A DNA stretch of 64,000 nt from assembly GCF_001444405.1 (NCBI RefSeq), contig NZ_CP013187.1, positions 2,604,001 to 2,668,000 of the forward strand, in the 5' to 3' direction. Made by a program: the position numbers and the translations under genes. The notes beneath the pieces were generated by a model. It was not told where the DNA came from, searched no databases, and was given only the letters and a program-made list of their open reading frames with translations. Positions 7,850-15,177 of this stretch are shown piece by piece (position 1 is the first letter of the stretch; the number at the start of each line of letters is the position of its first letter). The DNA is from Pseudoalteromonas phenolica (lineage in GTDB: Bacteria > Pseudomonadota > Gammaproteobacteria > Enterobacterales > Alteromonadaceae).

Positions 7850-8245
7850 GGGTGTACACCTTGCCAAATACGGTTTCTCACCAAAAGATTTATTCGTTCT
7901 TCTAGGTGAAAGCATAGCTGGCTCATCACCACCTAGAGTTAAGTAAATCATAAAGCTACACTCTTTATCATTAGGTAACCAAAATTTAGCTACTCGCCCT
8001 TGAGGCCACCCCTTCATTTTTTTATTCGCTATCATCAAAGGGGAGTCACATTGTTTAGTTAGAGGCCAAGGTTCACTTAAGTTAATATCAATTAACTTAG
8101 CTTCAAGACCATCGCCTACTTCACTTACTTCAATTTTAGCTTTGAATTTCCTATCATTTGGCCACTCAGGGTGAGGATCACAAACGAATGTTTCAGCCAA
8201 TGAAGTAAAGCTAACAAAAAACAAAAATAATAAAGTTATTCGCAT
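7844..8245 (-). CDS. Exported hypothetical cassette protein (133 aa)
   Basis: Residues 1-17 (MRITLLFLFFVSFTSLA) form a signal peptide, followed by a small soluble domain with several cysteines (in VCDPHPEW, KQCDSP, KECSFM and the terminal ARCTPI) that could pair in the periplasm. Start ATG at 8245 has AGGA upstream. The frame is open further upstream, but those codons only translate the attC and were discarded. No family recognised. Confidence 0.72.
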   Translation of the reverse strand: MRITLLFLFFVSFTSLAETFVCDPHPEWPNDRKFKAKIEVSEVGDGLEAKLIDINLSEPWPLTKQCDSPLMIANKKMKGWPQGRVAKFWLPNDKECSFMIYLTLGGDEPAMLSPRRTNKSFGEKPYLARCTPI

Positions 8246-8257
8246 ATTTCCTGAGCC

Positions 8258-8354
8258 ATATAACGCCCGATTAACGGGTAAAAAATTGTGGGCTAAAATT
8301 GAGCGAAGCGAATAGCCCGCGAGTTTTTTATCCCAGTTTAATTGTTTGTTATGC
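8258..8354 (-). repeat. attC site 19
   Basis: R' core GTTATAT (8258-8264), R'' end at 8348-8354, arms GGGCT/AGCCC. It belongs to the ORF-less cassette at 8355-8602. Confidence 0.88.
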
Positions 8355-8602
8355 GTTGACACACAACTTTTAAAGCGCTTGCGCCTGCACCAATAAGCCA
8401 AACTTTAAATTTATAAACACTCACCAAACCAAAAATTACAAAGAAGCGTTCGACTGGTGAATGATGATTCTGGTCACAGCTTAAATTGAAAAATGAAAAG
8501 CCAAGGCCAACTTAAAACTTACTTACGCCACTGTACCTAAAAGCTGATTTGAAGAAAAGACTTGAAGTAAAAACCGTTTTAAAGACAGCAATTTAAAGTG
8601 AC
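8355..8602 (-). mobile_element. ORF-less cassette, copy 8
   Basis: Member of the 249-bp family. By eye identical to copy 9 (11195-11442), attC included. In this pair the small hairpin TGACC/GGTCA is disrupted (GAATGATGATTCTGG), while the longer CACTCACC/GGTGAATG stem is kept. Confidence 0.82.
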
Positions 8603-8704
8603 GCATAACGCTTGCCTAACCGGCGAAAAATAGCAGGCTAAACTAAGCGAAGAATGAGCGCAAGCCTGCTGTTTTACGTCCACTGTTTAATTAACTTGTT
8701 AGGT
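8603..8704 (-). repeat. attC site 20
   Basis: R' core GTTATGC (8603-8609), R'' end at 8698-8704, arms AGCAGGCT/AGCCTGCT. It belongs to the gene at 8707-9129. Confidence 0.87.
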
Positions 8705-8706
8705 GT

Positions 8707-9129
8707 TTAGTCACTAAAACTATACAAATTACTCTTTTTTATTAGAGGTTTAAGCGATTCAACTGCACCATTATTTTTATGATAAAGGACATATGTGTAA
8801 TCCCAAGTTTCAGCTAAAACTGCATTTAAAGAAGGAATAATAATAGTCGTGAAGTTCATTTGCCCTCTATCCATATCTTCTGCGTAAGTGGGCAAATATT
8901 TATCTAGGTCTTCAAGTTTATTAATGGTCTCGTTTTCTAAATTAACAGCGTACATTTCATATTCTGAATGTAGTAACCTAACTAATTGATTAAACCTTTC
9001 CCATTCAGCTTCTGATACTTCATCTAGTTTGTAACACTCATCTCGACCTAGCCAGCCACTCCATAAGGAAATGAACTCCTGAGAAAACTCTTTCTTTACA
9101 TCCAAATCATCAAAATACTCAGAGATCAC
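8707..9129 (-). CDS. Hypothetical cassette protein (140 aa)
   Basis: Soluble, acidic, mostly helical protein. GTG at 9129 is taken as start because codons before it belong to the attC; it lies 6 bases after the R' core and has no Shine-Dalgarno sequence. The segment FSQEFISLWSGWLGRDECYKLDEVSEAEWERF suggests two amphipathic helices. I do not recognise the family. The stop lies just before the attC. Confidence 0.66.
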   Translation of the reverse strand: MISEYFDDLDVKKEFSQEFISLWSGWLGRDECYKLDEVSEAEWERFNQLVRLLHSEYEMYAVNLENETINKLEDLDKYLPTYAEDMDRGQMNFTTIIIPSLNAVLAETWDYTYVLYHKNNGAVESLKPLIKKSNLYSFSD

Positions 9130-9135
9130 AGAAAC

Positions 9136-9237
9136 ACCTAACGCTTGCCGTAAACGGCACAAAATAGCAGGCTAAAATTGGCGACGAAGGAGCACAAGCC
9201 TGCTGTTTTGTGTCCTTTTTTAACGGCCTTGTTAGGC
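9136..9237 (-). repeat. attC site 21
   Basis: R' core GTTAGGT (9136-9142), R'' end GTTAGGC on the plus strand (9231-9237), arms AGCAGGCT/AGCCTGCT. It belongs to the gene at 9232-9657. Confidence 0.88.
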
Positions 9238-9657
9238 ATTGGGATACAACGGTTCATCACCTTTCCAGAAATGACCAAAACAAACTGTAGTTACAACTCC
9301 GTACTCAGATTGAATTTCAAACTCTTGTTCTGGAAAGGAGTAACTTTCCATTGTTCCGTAATCTTCAAATTCAAAAGGCGTTTCAATAATTGACTTGAGT
9401 TCAGAAATAGCAACAAGCACCTCTAAACCTATAATTTTAACTCCTTGAATTAATAGCGCCGGATTTGAGCATTGAATCCAATGAAGCCTATCAGTTTCAT
9501 CCATCCAAAACGTACACTTAAGTTTGTTGTATTGGAGAAGCTGAAGCCCATCATTATCGGTGTCAATTTTGTTAGGCTCTCCTATGAGGCTTTTTAGGGT
9601 AACTTGATCAACCCCAAACCTTATATTACCCAATCCAGTCCCGAATTTTACTTCCAT
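9232..9657 (-). CDS. Hypothetical cassette protein (141 aa)
   Basis: Soluble protein that opens with GLGNIRFGVDQVTLKSLIGEPN, shortened here to its key pattern: a strand, then 'FG...V..LIGEP', as in many small proteins in which a helix and a GEP turn start a beta meander. Such proteins are common in bacterial cassettes and near immunity genes, but their role is unknown to me. ATG at 9657 was chosen; upstream codons translate the attC. Stop overlaps the attC end. Confidence 0.68.
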   Translation of the reverse strand: MEVKFGTGLGNIRFGVDQVTLKSLIGEPNKIDTDNDGLQLLQYNKLKCTFWMDETDRLHWIQCSNPALLIQGVKIIGLEVLVAISELKSIIETPFEFEDYGTMESYSFPEQEFEIQSEYGVVTTVCFGHFWKGDEPLYPNA

Positions 9658-9669
9658 GCTAAAACCTAT

Positions 9670-9771
9670 GCCTAACGCCTTAATAAACGGCGGAAAATAG
9701 CAGGCTAAACTAAGCGAAGAATGAGCGCAAGCCTGCTGTTTTGCGTCCACTGTTTAATTAATTTGTTATAT
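9670..9771 (-). repeat. attC site 22
   Basis: R' core GTTAGGC (9670-9676), R'' end at 9765-9771, arms AGCAGGCT/AGCCTGCT. It belongs to the gene at 9776-10114. Confidence 0.87.
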
Positions 9772-9775
9772 GCCG

Positions 9776-10114
9776 CTATCTCGAATAAAGGTGAGCTAGT
9801 GGTGTAACAAGCAAAATAGTTAAAAGCATTAGCCCAAACCACAATATGTGGCTCGTAACTTTGGATAGTGATAAAGCAACAGTATCACCAGATTTAGTGT
9901 ACATAACCCTTGAAACAGCTATTAAACCAAATGAGACGAGATAAGTAATAAGTGTCATTGAAACACCAAGCGAAATCCCTTCTCCATTGCCCCCATAAAA
10001 TTTATAGAGCATCCATAGCGCACTTAAAAATCGCTCACCTACACCGTATAGCATGATAAAGCTTATAAGAAGAGACACCAAAGCTATAGAACGGTTCAAA
10101 AATATCATAGGCAT
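9776..10114 (-). CDS. Three-TM cassette membrane protein (112 aa)
   Basis: Hydrophobic segments lie near residues 6-26, 47-68 and 86-106. The first ATG (10112-10114) overlaps the R' core site itself (GTTATATG), so insertion of this cassette supplies part of its own start; a second ATG two codons on (10108) is equally possible. Neither has a Shine-Dalgarno sequence. Function unknown. Confidence 0.65.
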   Translation of the reverse strand: MPMIFLNRSIALVSLLISFIMLYGVGERFLSALWMLYKFYGGNGEGISLGVSMTLITYLVSFGLIAVSRVMYTKSGDTVALSLSKVTSHILWFGLMLLTILLVTPLAHLYSR

Positions 10115-10214
10115 ATAACGCCTTAATAAACGGCGAAAAATAGCAGGCTAAACTAAGCGAAGAATGAGCGCAAGCCTGCTGTTTTGCGTCCATGGTTTAA
10201 TTAATTTGTTAGGG
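10113..10214 (-). repeat. attC site 23
   Basis: R' core GTTATAT (10113-10119), R'' end at 10208-10214, arms AGCAGGCT/AGCCTGCT. It belongs to the gene at 10215-10673. Confidence 0.87.
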
Positions 10215-10673
10215 TTACAAAACATCTTTTTTGATTGAGTGTGCTTCAAGTTCCTTTGCTATTAAATTTCGATCTATATCGTCAGGTAATAAGAATGTGA
10301 TTTCACTATCATCAGTAAACTTAAAAACGATGCCGTTAAATATAAACCTGTACGAAGAGATCAGCTCCCAAGGTATCGAAGTTATATTATCTGCTTTGAT
10401 TCTGACAAGGCCTTTAGGACCGGAATCAATTTTAACTGGTGACAGCCACGTGACCGTATACAAAACCCAAGCTAAAGTGAAACCTAGCACAGGAGCAATC
10501 CAAATTGTTTTAGCTAGATGACTGATAAAGTCATCTTTAGTCAACAGGCTTACAACTGCCATAAAAACGAAAAACAACGTCCATAGTAAGCAGCTTGTTA
10601 ACACCCCCTTTGAAATGAGGCTATATTTCTCTTGGTTTTGGATTGATTTAATCCAAGGTTCAGTCCACTTCAT
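10215..10673 (-). CDS. Two-TM cassette protein with C-terminal soluble domain (152 aa)
   Basis: Two hydrophobic segments (about 22-44 and 55-77) are followed by a soluble beta-rich domain with GLVRIKADNITSIPWELI and GIVFKFTDDSEITFLLP. This resembles the bacterial PH-like/YcxB arrangement of two N-terminal TM helices and a small beta sandwich; the assignment is tentative. ATG at 10673 with AGG a few bases upstream. Two other cassettes (15172-15723, 15835-16344) share the layout. Confidence 0.66.
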   Translation of the reverse strand: MKWTEPWIKSIQNQEKYSLISKGVLTSCLLWTLFFVFMAVVSLLTKDDFISHLAKTIWIAPVLGFTLAWVLYTVTWLSPVKIDSGPKGLVRIKADNITSIPWELISSYRFIFNGIVFKFTDDSEITFLLPDDIDRNLIAKELEAHSIKKDVL

Positions 10674-10686
10674 TGCCTGATTGTAA

Positions 10687-10788
10687 CCCTAACGCCTTAA
10701 TAAACGGCGAAAAATAGTAGGCTAAAATAAGCGACGAAGGAGCGCAAGCCTACTGTTTTGCGTCCACGGTTTAATTAAATTGTTATGT
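10687..10788 (-). repeat. attC site 24
   Basis: R' core GTTAGGG (10687-10693), R'' end at 10782-10788, arms AGTAGGCT/AGCCTACT. The A/T change is compensated on both arms. It belongs to the gene at 10783-11082. Confidence 0.88.
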
Positions 10789-11082
10789 GACTTTAACTCT
10801 TTTACCTAAATGCTTGCCTATAAGCCCTATTGGTAAAAGGCATGTATTAATGATTATTACCCTAAAAATTATCCCTAAGAAAAACAATATATCCATATCA
10901 GGAGTACCATCCCACTCTGGGTTTTTCATAAACTCTGACATTAAGTAAATATCACTAATAGCAATGGATGTGAGTACAATTAAATGGGCGATAAAAAGAC
11001 CTAGATAACCGAGCCTTTTAGCAAAGCAAAAGGTAATTAAACACCATATAATCCAGTAATAAAATTCGTACTCCAGAAACAC
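10783..11082 (-). CDS. Small membrane cassette protein (99 aa)
   Basis: Hydrophobic segments at about residues 7-20, 24-46 and 65-88 surround an acidic loop (SEFMKNPEWDGTPD). GTG at 11082 is the start, preceded by AGGGAAG with normal spacing. The stop codon overlaps the attC. No family recognised. Confidence 0.66.
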   Translation of the reverse strand: MFLEYEFYYWIIWCLITFCFAKRLGYLGLFIAHLIVLTSIAISDIYLMSEFMKNPEWDGTPDMDILFFLGIIFRVIIINTCLLPIGLIGKHLGKRVKVT

Positions 11083-11097
11083 TGAACTTCCCTAGTC

Positions 11098-11194
11098 ACA
11101 TAACGCCCGATTAACGGGTAAAAAATTGTGGGCTAAAATTGAGCGAAGCGAATAGCCCGCGAGTTTTTTATCCCAGTTTAATTGTTTGTTATGC
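11098..11194 (-). repeat. attC site 25
   Basis: R' core GTTATGT (11098-11104), R'' end at 11188-11194, arms GGGCT/AGCCC. It belongs to the ORF-less cassette at 11195-11442. Confidence 0.88.
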
Positions 11195-11442
11195 GTTGAC
11201 ACACAACTTTTAAAGCGCTTGCGCCTGCACCAATAAGCCAAACTTTAAATTTATAAACACTCACCAAACCAAAAATTACAAAGAAGCGTTCGACTGGTGA
11301 ATGATGATTCTGGTCACAGCTTAAATTGAAAAATGAAAAGCCAAGGCCAACTTAAAACTTACTTACGCCACTGTACCTAAAAGCTGATTTGAAGAAAAGA
11401 CTTGAAGTAAAAACCGTTTTAAAGACAGCAATTTAAAGTGAC
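11195..11442 (-). mobile_element. ORF-less cassette, copy 9
   Basis: Member of the 249-bp family; by eye identical to copy 8 (8355-8602), including its attC and the disrupted small hairpin. Confidence 0.82.
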
Positions 11443-11544
11443 GCATAACGCTTGCCTAACCGGCGAAAAATAGCAGGCTAAAGTTGGCGACGAAGGAGCG
11501 CAAGCCTGCTGTTTTGCGTCCTTTGGTTTAGGCACTTGTTATAA
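11443..11544 (-). repeat. attC site 26
   Basis: R' core GTTATGC (11443-11449), R'' end GTTATAA on the plus strand (11538-11544), arms AGCAGGCT/AGCCTGCT. It belongs to the gene at 11555-11812. Confidence 0.87.
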
Positions 11545-11554
11545 GCACTTTACT

Positions 11555-11812
11555 TCAACTTGCAAATGCTCCTGCAAAATATAAAACCGTTATAATTATG
11601 GTCATAAAGCCAACTGCGCTACACCAAAATCCTGAACTAGAATCACCTTCAAGATAAACAAATTGTTTTGGCCTAGGATATCTACCGAAAGTTAATAACT
11701 TGCAAATTGGCCACCCAACCCAATAACATATCGTTCCATAGAATATTTCAGCTAAGATATATCCAATAGCTCGTAAAAAACCTTTACCAATTTCACTGAA
11801 TACGTCTTCCAT
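11555..11812 (-). CDS. Small membrane cassette protein (85 aa)
   Basis: Two hydrophobic stretches (about residues 14-40 and 62-84) flank a polar loop with YPRPKQFVYLEGD. The pattern of an amphipathic N-terminus and two TM helices gives no functional clue. ATG at 11812; the upstream purine stretch is weak. Confidence 0.62.
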   Translation of the reverse strand: MEDVFSEIGKGFLRAIGYILAEIFYGTICYWVGWPICKLLTFGRYPRPKQFVYLEGDSSSGFWCSAVGFMTIIITVLYFAGAFAS

Positions 11813-11830
11813 ACTCTATATTACCTGTGC

Positions 11831-11932
11831 TTATAACGCCTTAATAAACGGCGGAAAATAGCAGGCTAAACTAAGCGAAGAATGAGCGCAAGCCTGCTGT
11901 TTTACGTCCATTGTTTAATTAATTTGTTATGT
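11831..11932 (-). repeat. attC site 27
   Basis: R' core GTTATAA (11831-11837), R'' end at 11926-11932, arms AGCAGGCT/AGCCTGCT. It belongs to the gene at 11935-12300. Confidence 0.87.
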
Positions 11933-11934
11933 TT

Positions 11935-12300
11935 CTAATATTCTTCGCCTTCATCACCAATGACTTTTGCACTAAGTAGCTGAGCTAGCTTTTTTGCTTT
12001 TTTAATTTGAGCTTTATCGCTACCAAAACTGATACTGCCATTAGCATAAGTAAAGTTGTACTTTCTTCTTAAAATTGGGCTAGTCCAGACGCAACTGTTT
12101 GGAGTTTGAATTTCAATAATTTCTCCCGTCTGAGGATTCGTGGTTTTAGCAACATGCTGAACCGTTAACGATGAATCCTTTTCACAAATTGCGAGCCATT
12201 CAGTCTCAGAAATTTGGTTTTCACGCTCAATGTGTAAGGTATAAGACGCCATAACATTCCAACTTGTTAAAGTATAAGCACATACTAAAAGTTTACGCAT
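11935..12300 (-). CDS. Exported hypothetical cassette protein (121 aa)
   Basis: Probable signal peptide (MRKLLVCAYTLTSWNVMA, cleavage near residue 18), then a soluble beta-rich domain and a lysine-rich helix (KAQIKKAKKLAQLL) close to an acidic C-terminus (GDEGEEY). ATG at 12300 has AGACAGGT directly upstream. No family recognised. Confidence 0.68.
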   Translation of the reverse strand: MRKLLVCAYTLTSWNVMASYTLHIERENQISETEWLAICEKDSSLTVQHVAKTTNPQTGEIIEIQTPNSCVWTSPILRRKYNFTYANGSISFGSDKAQIKKAKKLAQLLSAKVIGDEGEEY

Positions 12301-12312
12301 ACCTGTCTAAAA

Positions 12313-12415
12313 ACATAACGCCTCGCTTAACCGGCGCAAAATAGCAGGCTAAAATTAGCGACGAAGGAGCGCAAGCCTGCTGTTTTGCGTCCTTTGGTTA
12401 AAGCGTTTGTTAGCA
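12313..12415 (-). repeat. attC site 28
   Basis: R' core GTTATGT (12313-12319), R'' end GTTAGCA on the plus strand (12409-12415). Apart from the first base of the core context it matches attC site 10, together with the adjoining gene. Confidence 0.88.
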
Positions 12416-12832
12416 GTACATTATCGAATTTGTTCCTAAATATCCATAACCTCTAATTGTCTCTACTTGAGAAGGCAAACCATGTATGGACTCTGATACT
12501 GCTTCAATTGGAAAATATAATTTAGGTAAGACAAAACTGTTAGGCTTAGAAATACCAAACCAAAAACCAATAGCTTCACCATTAAAAAACATGCATGGTT
12601 GAGTATTTTCAATTCCAGTTGAAGCAATTTTAATGTAACCGAAGAATTTATTACCCTTGGCATCGGTAAACTTTGCCTTCACAAGTAAATCAGAATTTGG
12701 TTCAAGAGCATCAGATTCAGAGGCTGGACTTATAACTGTTTCATCAACTGTTTCATCTTTCCAGTGCGGAAATTGCCAAATGGCATGCTCTAGTAGATCT
12801 TGAGCTGTTATTTCCCAGATAAATTTACTCAC
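12410..12832 (-). CDS. Hypothetical cassette protein (140 aa), second copy
   Basis: The same protein as the gene at 4427-4849, from the GTG start (12832, GGGAG upstream) to the stop in the attC, and the nucleotide sequence also looks the same. Flanks beyond the two core sites differ (an ORF-less cassette upstream here, another gene cassette there), so the duplicated unit is exactly one integron cassette. Confidence 0.75.
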   Translation of the reverse strand: MSKFIWEITAQDLLEHAIWQFPHWKDETVDETVISPASESDALEPNSDLLVKAKFTDAKGNKFFGYIKIASTGIENTQPCMFFNGEAIGFWFGISKPNSFVLPKLYFPIEAVSESIHGLPSQVETIRGYGYLGTNSIMYC

Positions 12833-12846
12833 GAATCTCCCTGTAC

Positions 12847-12943
12847 TGCTAACGCCCGATTAACGGGTAAAAAATTGTGGGCTAAAATTGAGCGAAGCGA
12901 ATAGCCCGCAAGTTTTTTATCCCTGTTTAATTGCTTGTTATGC
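12847..12943 (-). repeat. attC site 29
   Basis: R' core GTTAGCA (12847-12853), R'' end at 12937-12943, arms GGGCT/AGCCC. It belongs to the ORF-less cassette at 12944-13192. Confidence 0.88.
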
Positions 12944-13192
12944 GTTGACACACCACATTCAAAGCGCTTGCGCCTGCACCAACGAGCTAAACTTTTATTT
13001 ATAAAAACACTCACCGAACCAAAAATTGCAAAGAAGCGCTCTACTGGTGAATGACCTTTCTGGTCACAGCTTAAATTGAAAAACGAAAAGCCAAGACCCA
13101 CTTAAAATGTGATTACGCTACTGTACCTAAAAGCTGATTTGAAGAAAAGACTTGAAGTAAAAACTGCTTTAAACACAGCGATTTAAAGTGAC
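12944..13192 (-). mobile_element. ORF-less cassette, copy 10
   Basis: Member of the 249-bp family, closest to copy 4. One frame stays open here by chance for about 90 codons (12829-13101), but other copies interrupt that frame with stops and frameshifts. Confidence 0.8.
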
Positions 13193-13294
13193 GCATAACG
13201 CCTTAATAAACGGCGAAAAATAGCAGGCTAAACTAAGCGACGAAGGAGCGCAAGCCTGCTGTTTTGCGTCCATTGTTTAATTAATTTGTTAGGT
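13193..13294 (-). repeat. attC site 30
   Basis: R' core GTTATGC (13193-13199), R'' end at 13288-13294, arms AGCAGGCT/AGCCTGCT. It belongs to the gene at 13289-13729. Confidence 0.87.
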
Positions 13295-13729
13295 GTTTTC
13301 ATTGTTAAAGTTTAAGTAGCATTTTGGGGCATACCCCCAAACTCTTACAAAAGTATTATTAAATTCGAATTCGACACCTACGTTTTTAATAAACTCTAAT
13401 ATCTCATTTTTTAAATTAGTTACGACAGTATGTCTACCACCGTTTTCAATGTGAAAATCTACTTTCTCATAGCAAATATCAAACCACTCCACACCCAAAA
13501 ATGGAAATGGTAGATGATAAGCCCAGTCATTTTCCCATTGTGATATCTGTCCGTTAATCCATTTGGAACGGTTGGCGACAAACCATTGGTTGTCTCTAAA
13601 CGCGGTTAGAATTTCATTCCACTTGGTGTTATTGCACAACCCCACCAACTGCTTTTGGTGTATTTGCTTTAGCAACTTTGATTTATCTATTTCTTGAGGG
13701 CAAGATTCTGCCGTTGGCAGTAAGCTCAT
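13289..13729 (-). CDS. DUF6678-like cassette protein (146 aa)
   Basis: Soluble protein with the pattern CNNTKWNEILTAF, then a strand with RSKWINGQISQWENDW, then VEWFDICYEKVD. The NNTKW opening and the VEW strand agree with what I remember of the DUF6678 family, of unknown function. It has an extra N-terminal helix of about 30 residues. ATG at 13729, shortly after the core site, without Shine-Dalgarno sequence; the stop lies in the attC core. Confidence 0.7.
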   Translation of the reverse strand: MSLLPTAESCPQEIDKSKLLKQIHQKQLVGLCNNTKWNEILTAFRDNQWFVANRSKWINGQISQWENDWAYHLPFPFLGVEWFDICYEKVDFHIENGGRHTVVTNLKNEILEFIKNVGVEFEFNNTFVRVWGYAPKCYLNFNNENT

Positions 13730-13735
13730 AGAAAC

Positions 13736-13837
13736 ACCTAACGCCGCGTTAAGCGGTGAGTTATAGTTGGCTAAACTTGTGGAGCGAAGCGGAACCGAGC
13801 CAACTGTTACGAATCCGCCTTTAACGCATTGTTAGGT
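13736..13837 (-). repeat. attC site 31
   Basis: R' core GTTAGGT (13736-13742), R'' end at 13831-13837. The arms (AGTTGGCT/AGCCAACT) and the central part are more divergent than in most sites. It belongs to the gene at 13843-14220. Confidence 0.86.
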
Positions 13838-13842
13838 ATACT

Positions 13843-14220
13843 TTAAACCTGTTTTGCCGATATATGAAATAAGACTGAACTACAAAACCAAGATAGCAAA
13901 ATAGGTATAGTTAACATGACCAAGAAATTATCTATGTTAAGTTGCACAACAAAATGGCTTACACCAATTATCAACCCTAGACTTGCAAGATATTTAAAAG
14001 ATAAATCTATACCTTTAACTGAAGATTTAGTTAAAACACATGAAATAATAAAGCCAACCCCTCCCAGTAACCCCCAAACTAAAACATAAATAGAGAAAAC
14101 CGAAAAAAAGCCAAAACACCCCAAGTGCACATCACAATTATCAAAACCATAAATGCTGACCAGATAAATTACTAAGGGAGGAATGGTTGAAAAAATATAT
14201 ATTAAAAATAATTGTTTCAC
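13843..14220 (-). CDS. Four-TM cassette membrane protein (125 aa)
   Basis: Hydrophobic segments lie at about residues 4-24, 36-62, 76-93 and 100-118. A short loop holds a cysteine pair (NCDVHLGC). GTG at 14220 is the start, with GGAG and proper spacing upstream. It is AT-rich relative to the core genes. Function unknown. Confidence 0.67.
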   Translation of the reverse strand: MKQLFLIYIFSTIPPLVIYLVSIYGFDNCDVHLGCFGFFSVFSIYVLVWGLLGGVGFIISCVLTKSSVKGIDLSFKYLASLGLIIGVSHFVVQLNIDNFLVMLTIPILLSWFCSSVLFHISAKQV

Positions 14221-14244
14221 TTACTCTCCATAGCCTGCTTGTAT

Positions 14245-14344
14245 ACCTAACGCCCTGTTAACAGGCAAAATAAAGTTGGCTAAAATAAGCGACGAAGGAG
14301 CAAAAGCCAACTGTATTTTGTCCTTGTTTAACAGCTTGTTATAT
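14245..14344 (-). repeat. attC site 32
   Basis: R' core GTTAGGT (14245-14251), R'' end at 14338-14344, arms GTTGGCT/AGCCAAC. It belongs to the gene at 14345-14716. Confidence 0.87.
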
Positions 14345-14716
14345 TTACAAACCCTCAAATGTTGGGGCAACTGTAAGCTTTACATGTTTAAATTTGTTAA
14401 ATACGTCGGCAGGTAAAACTTTTAGCTCATTAAATGGAGAGGAGGCCTTAACTGCTTTAATAGCAGCAATATCCAATTCAGGAATACCTGATTCATTTGT
14501 TATCGTATATTCAATGACTTCAGCATTGTCATTTAGAAAAAACTCGATTTTAATTTCTTGCCCTTTGAACTTTCTATCAGCGGGAAAATTAGAGGACAAT
14601 TTATTAGTCACAAGTTCAACGCAAGACTCCATATCAAAGCAACTATCAGGCTTCAAATTTGTCGCAGCGCAACCGACCAAGAAATTTAAAGCAGCTAACA
14701 TTAAAATTTGACGCAT
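14345..14716 (-). CDS. Lipoprotein with TonB/TolA C-terminal-like domain (123 aa)
   Basis: A lipobox (LVGC, modified Cys at about residue 16) follows a short hydrophobic signal. The C-terminal two thirds fit the TonB/TolA C-terminal fold: a strand with IKIEFFLNDNAEVIEYTI, the turn ESGIPELDIAAIKAVKASSPF and a last strand with KHVKLTVAP. In TonB energy transducers this domain contacts outer-membrane receptors, but here there is no inner-membrane anchor, so it may act as a stand-alone periplasmic lipoprotein. ATG at 14716 with AGGGA upstream. Confidence 0.75.
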   Translation of the reverse strand: MRQILMLAALNFLVGCAATNLKPDSCFDMESCVELVTNKLSSNFPADRKFKGQEIKIEFFLNDNAEVIEYTITNESGIPELDIAAIKAVKASSPFNELKVLPADVFNKFKHVKLTVAPTFEGL

Positions 14717-14729
14717 AATTTCCCTGTAA

Positions 14730-14826
14730 ATATAACGCCCGATTAACGGGTAAAAAATTGTGGGCTAAAATTGAGCGAAGCGAATAGCCCGCAAGTTTTT
14801 TATCCCTGTTGAATTGCTTGTTATGC
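14730..14826 (-). repeat. attC site 33
   Basis: R' core GTTATAT (14730-14736), R'' end at 14820-14826, arms GGGCT/AGCCC. It belongs to the ORF-less cassette at 14827-15075. Confidence 0.88.
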
Positions 14827-15075
14827 GTTGACACACTGCTTTCAAAGCGCTTGCGCCTGCACCAACAAGCTAAACTTTTATTTATAAAAACACTCACCAA
14901 ACTCAAAATTGCAAAGAAGCGTTGGACTGGTGAATGACCTTTCTGGTCACAGCTTAAATTGAAAAACGAAAAGCTAAGACCAACTTAAAACTTAATTGCG
15001 CCACTGTACCTAAAAGCTAATTTGAAGAAAAGACTTGAAGCAAAAACTGAACTAAAGACAGCGATTTAGAGTGAC
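14827..15075 (-). mobile_element. ORF-less cassette, copy 11
   Basis: Member of the 249-bp family; by eye identical to copy 7 (7499-7747) together with its attC. Confidence 0.82.
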
Positions 15076-15177
15076 GCATAACGCTTGCCTAACCGGCGCG
15101 AAATAGCAGGCTAAAATTAGCGACGAAGGAGCGCAAGCCTGCTGTTTTGCGTCCTTTGGTTTAGGCACTTGTTATAC
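15076..15177 (-). repeat. attC site 34
   Basis: R' core GTTATGC (15076-15082), R'' end GTTATAC on the plus strand (15171-15177), arms AGCAGGCT/AGCCTGCT. It belongs to the gene at 15172-15723. Confidence 0.87.

Noticed and set aside
9658..9750. N-terminal extension MDAKQQACAHSSLSL... on cassette proteins at 9232 and 15172
   Set aside because: These codons translate the attC of the neighbouring cassette; both proteins have an internal ATG just after the core site and share the extension only because the attC sites are alike.
12829..13101. Open frame with CDQKGHSPVERFFAIFG across an ORF-less cassette
   Set aside because: The frame is broken by stops or indels in other copies (for example copies 1 and 3), so it is not a conserved protein.
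14394..14711. Plus-strand ORF opposite the TonB-like lipoprotein
   Set aside because: Shadow frame; the minus-strand gene has a lipobox, a Shine-Dalgarno sequence and correct cassette orientation.
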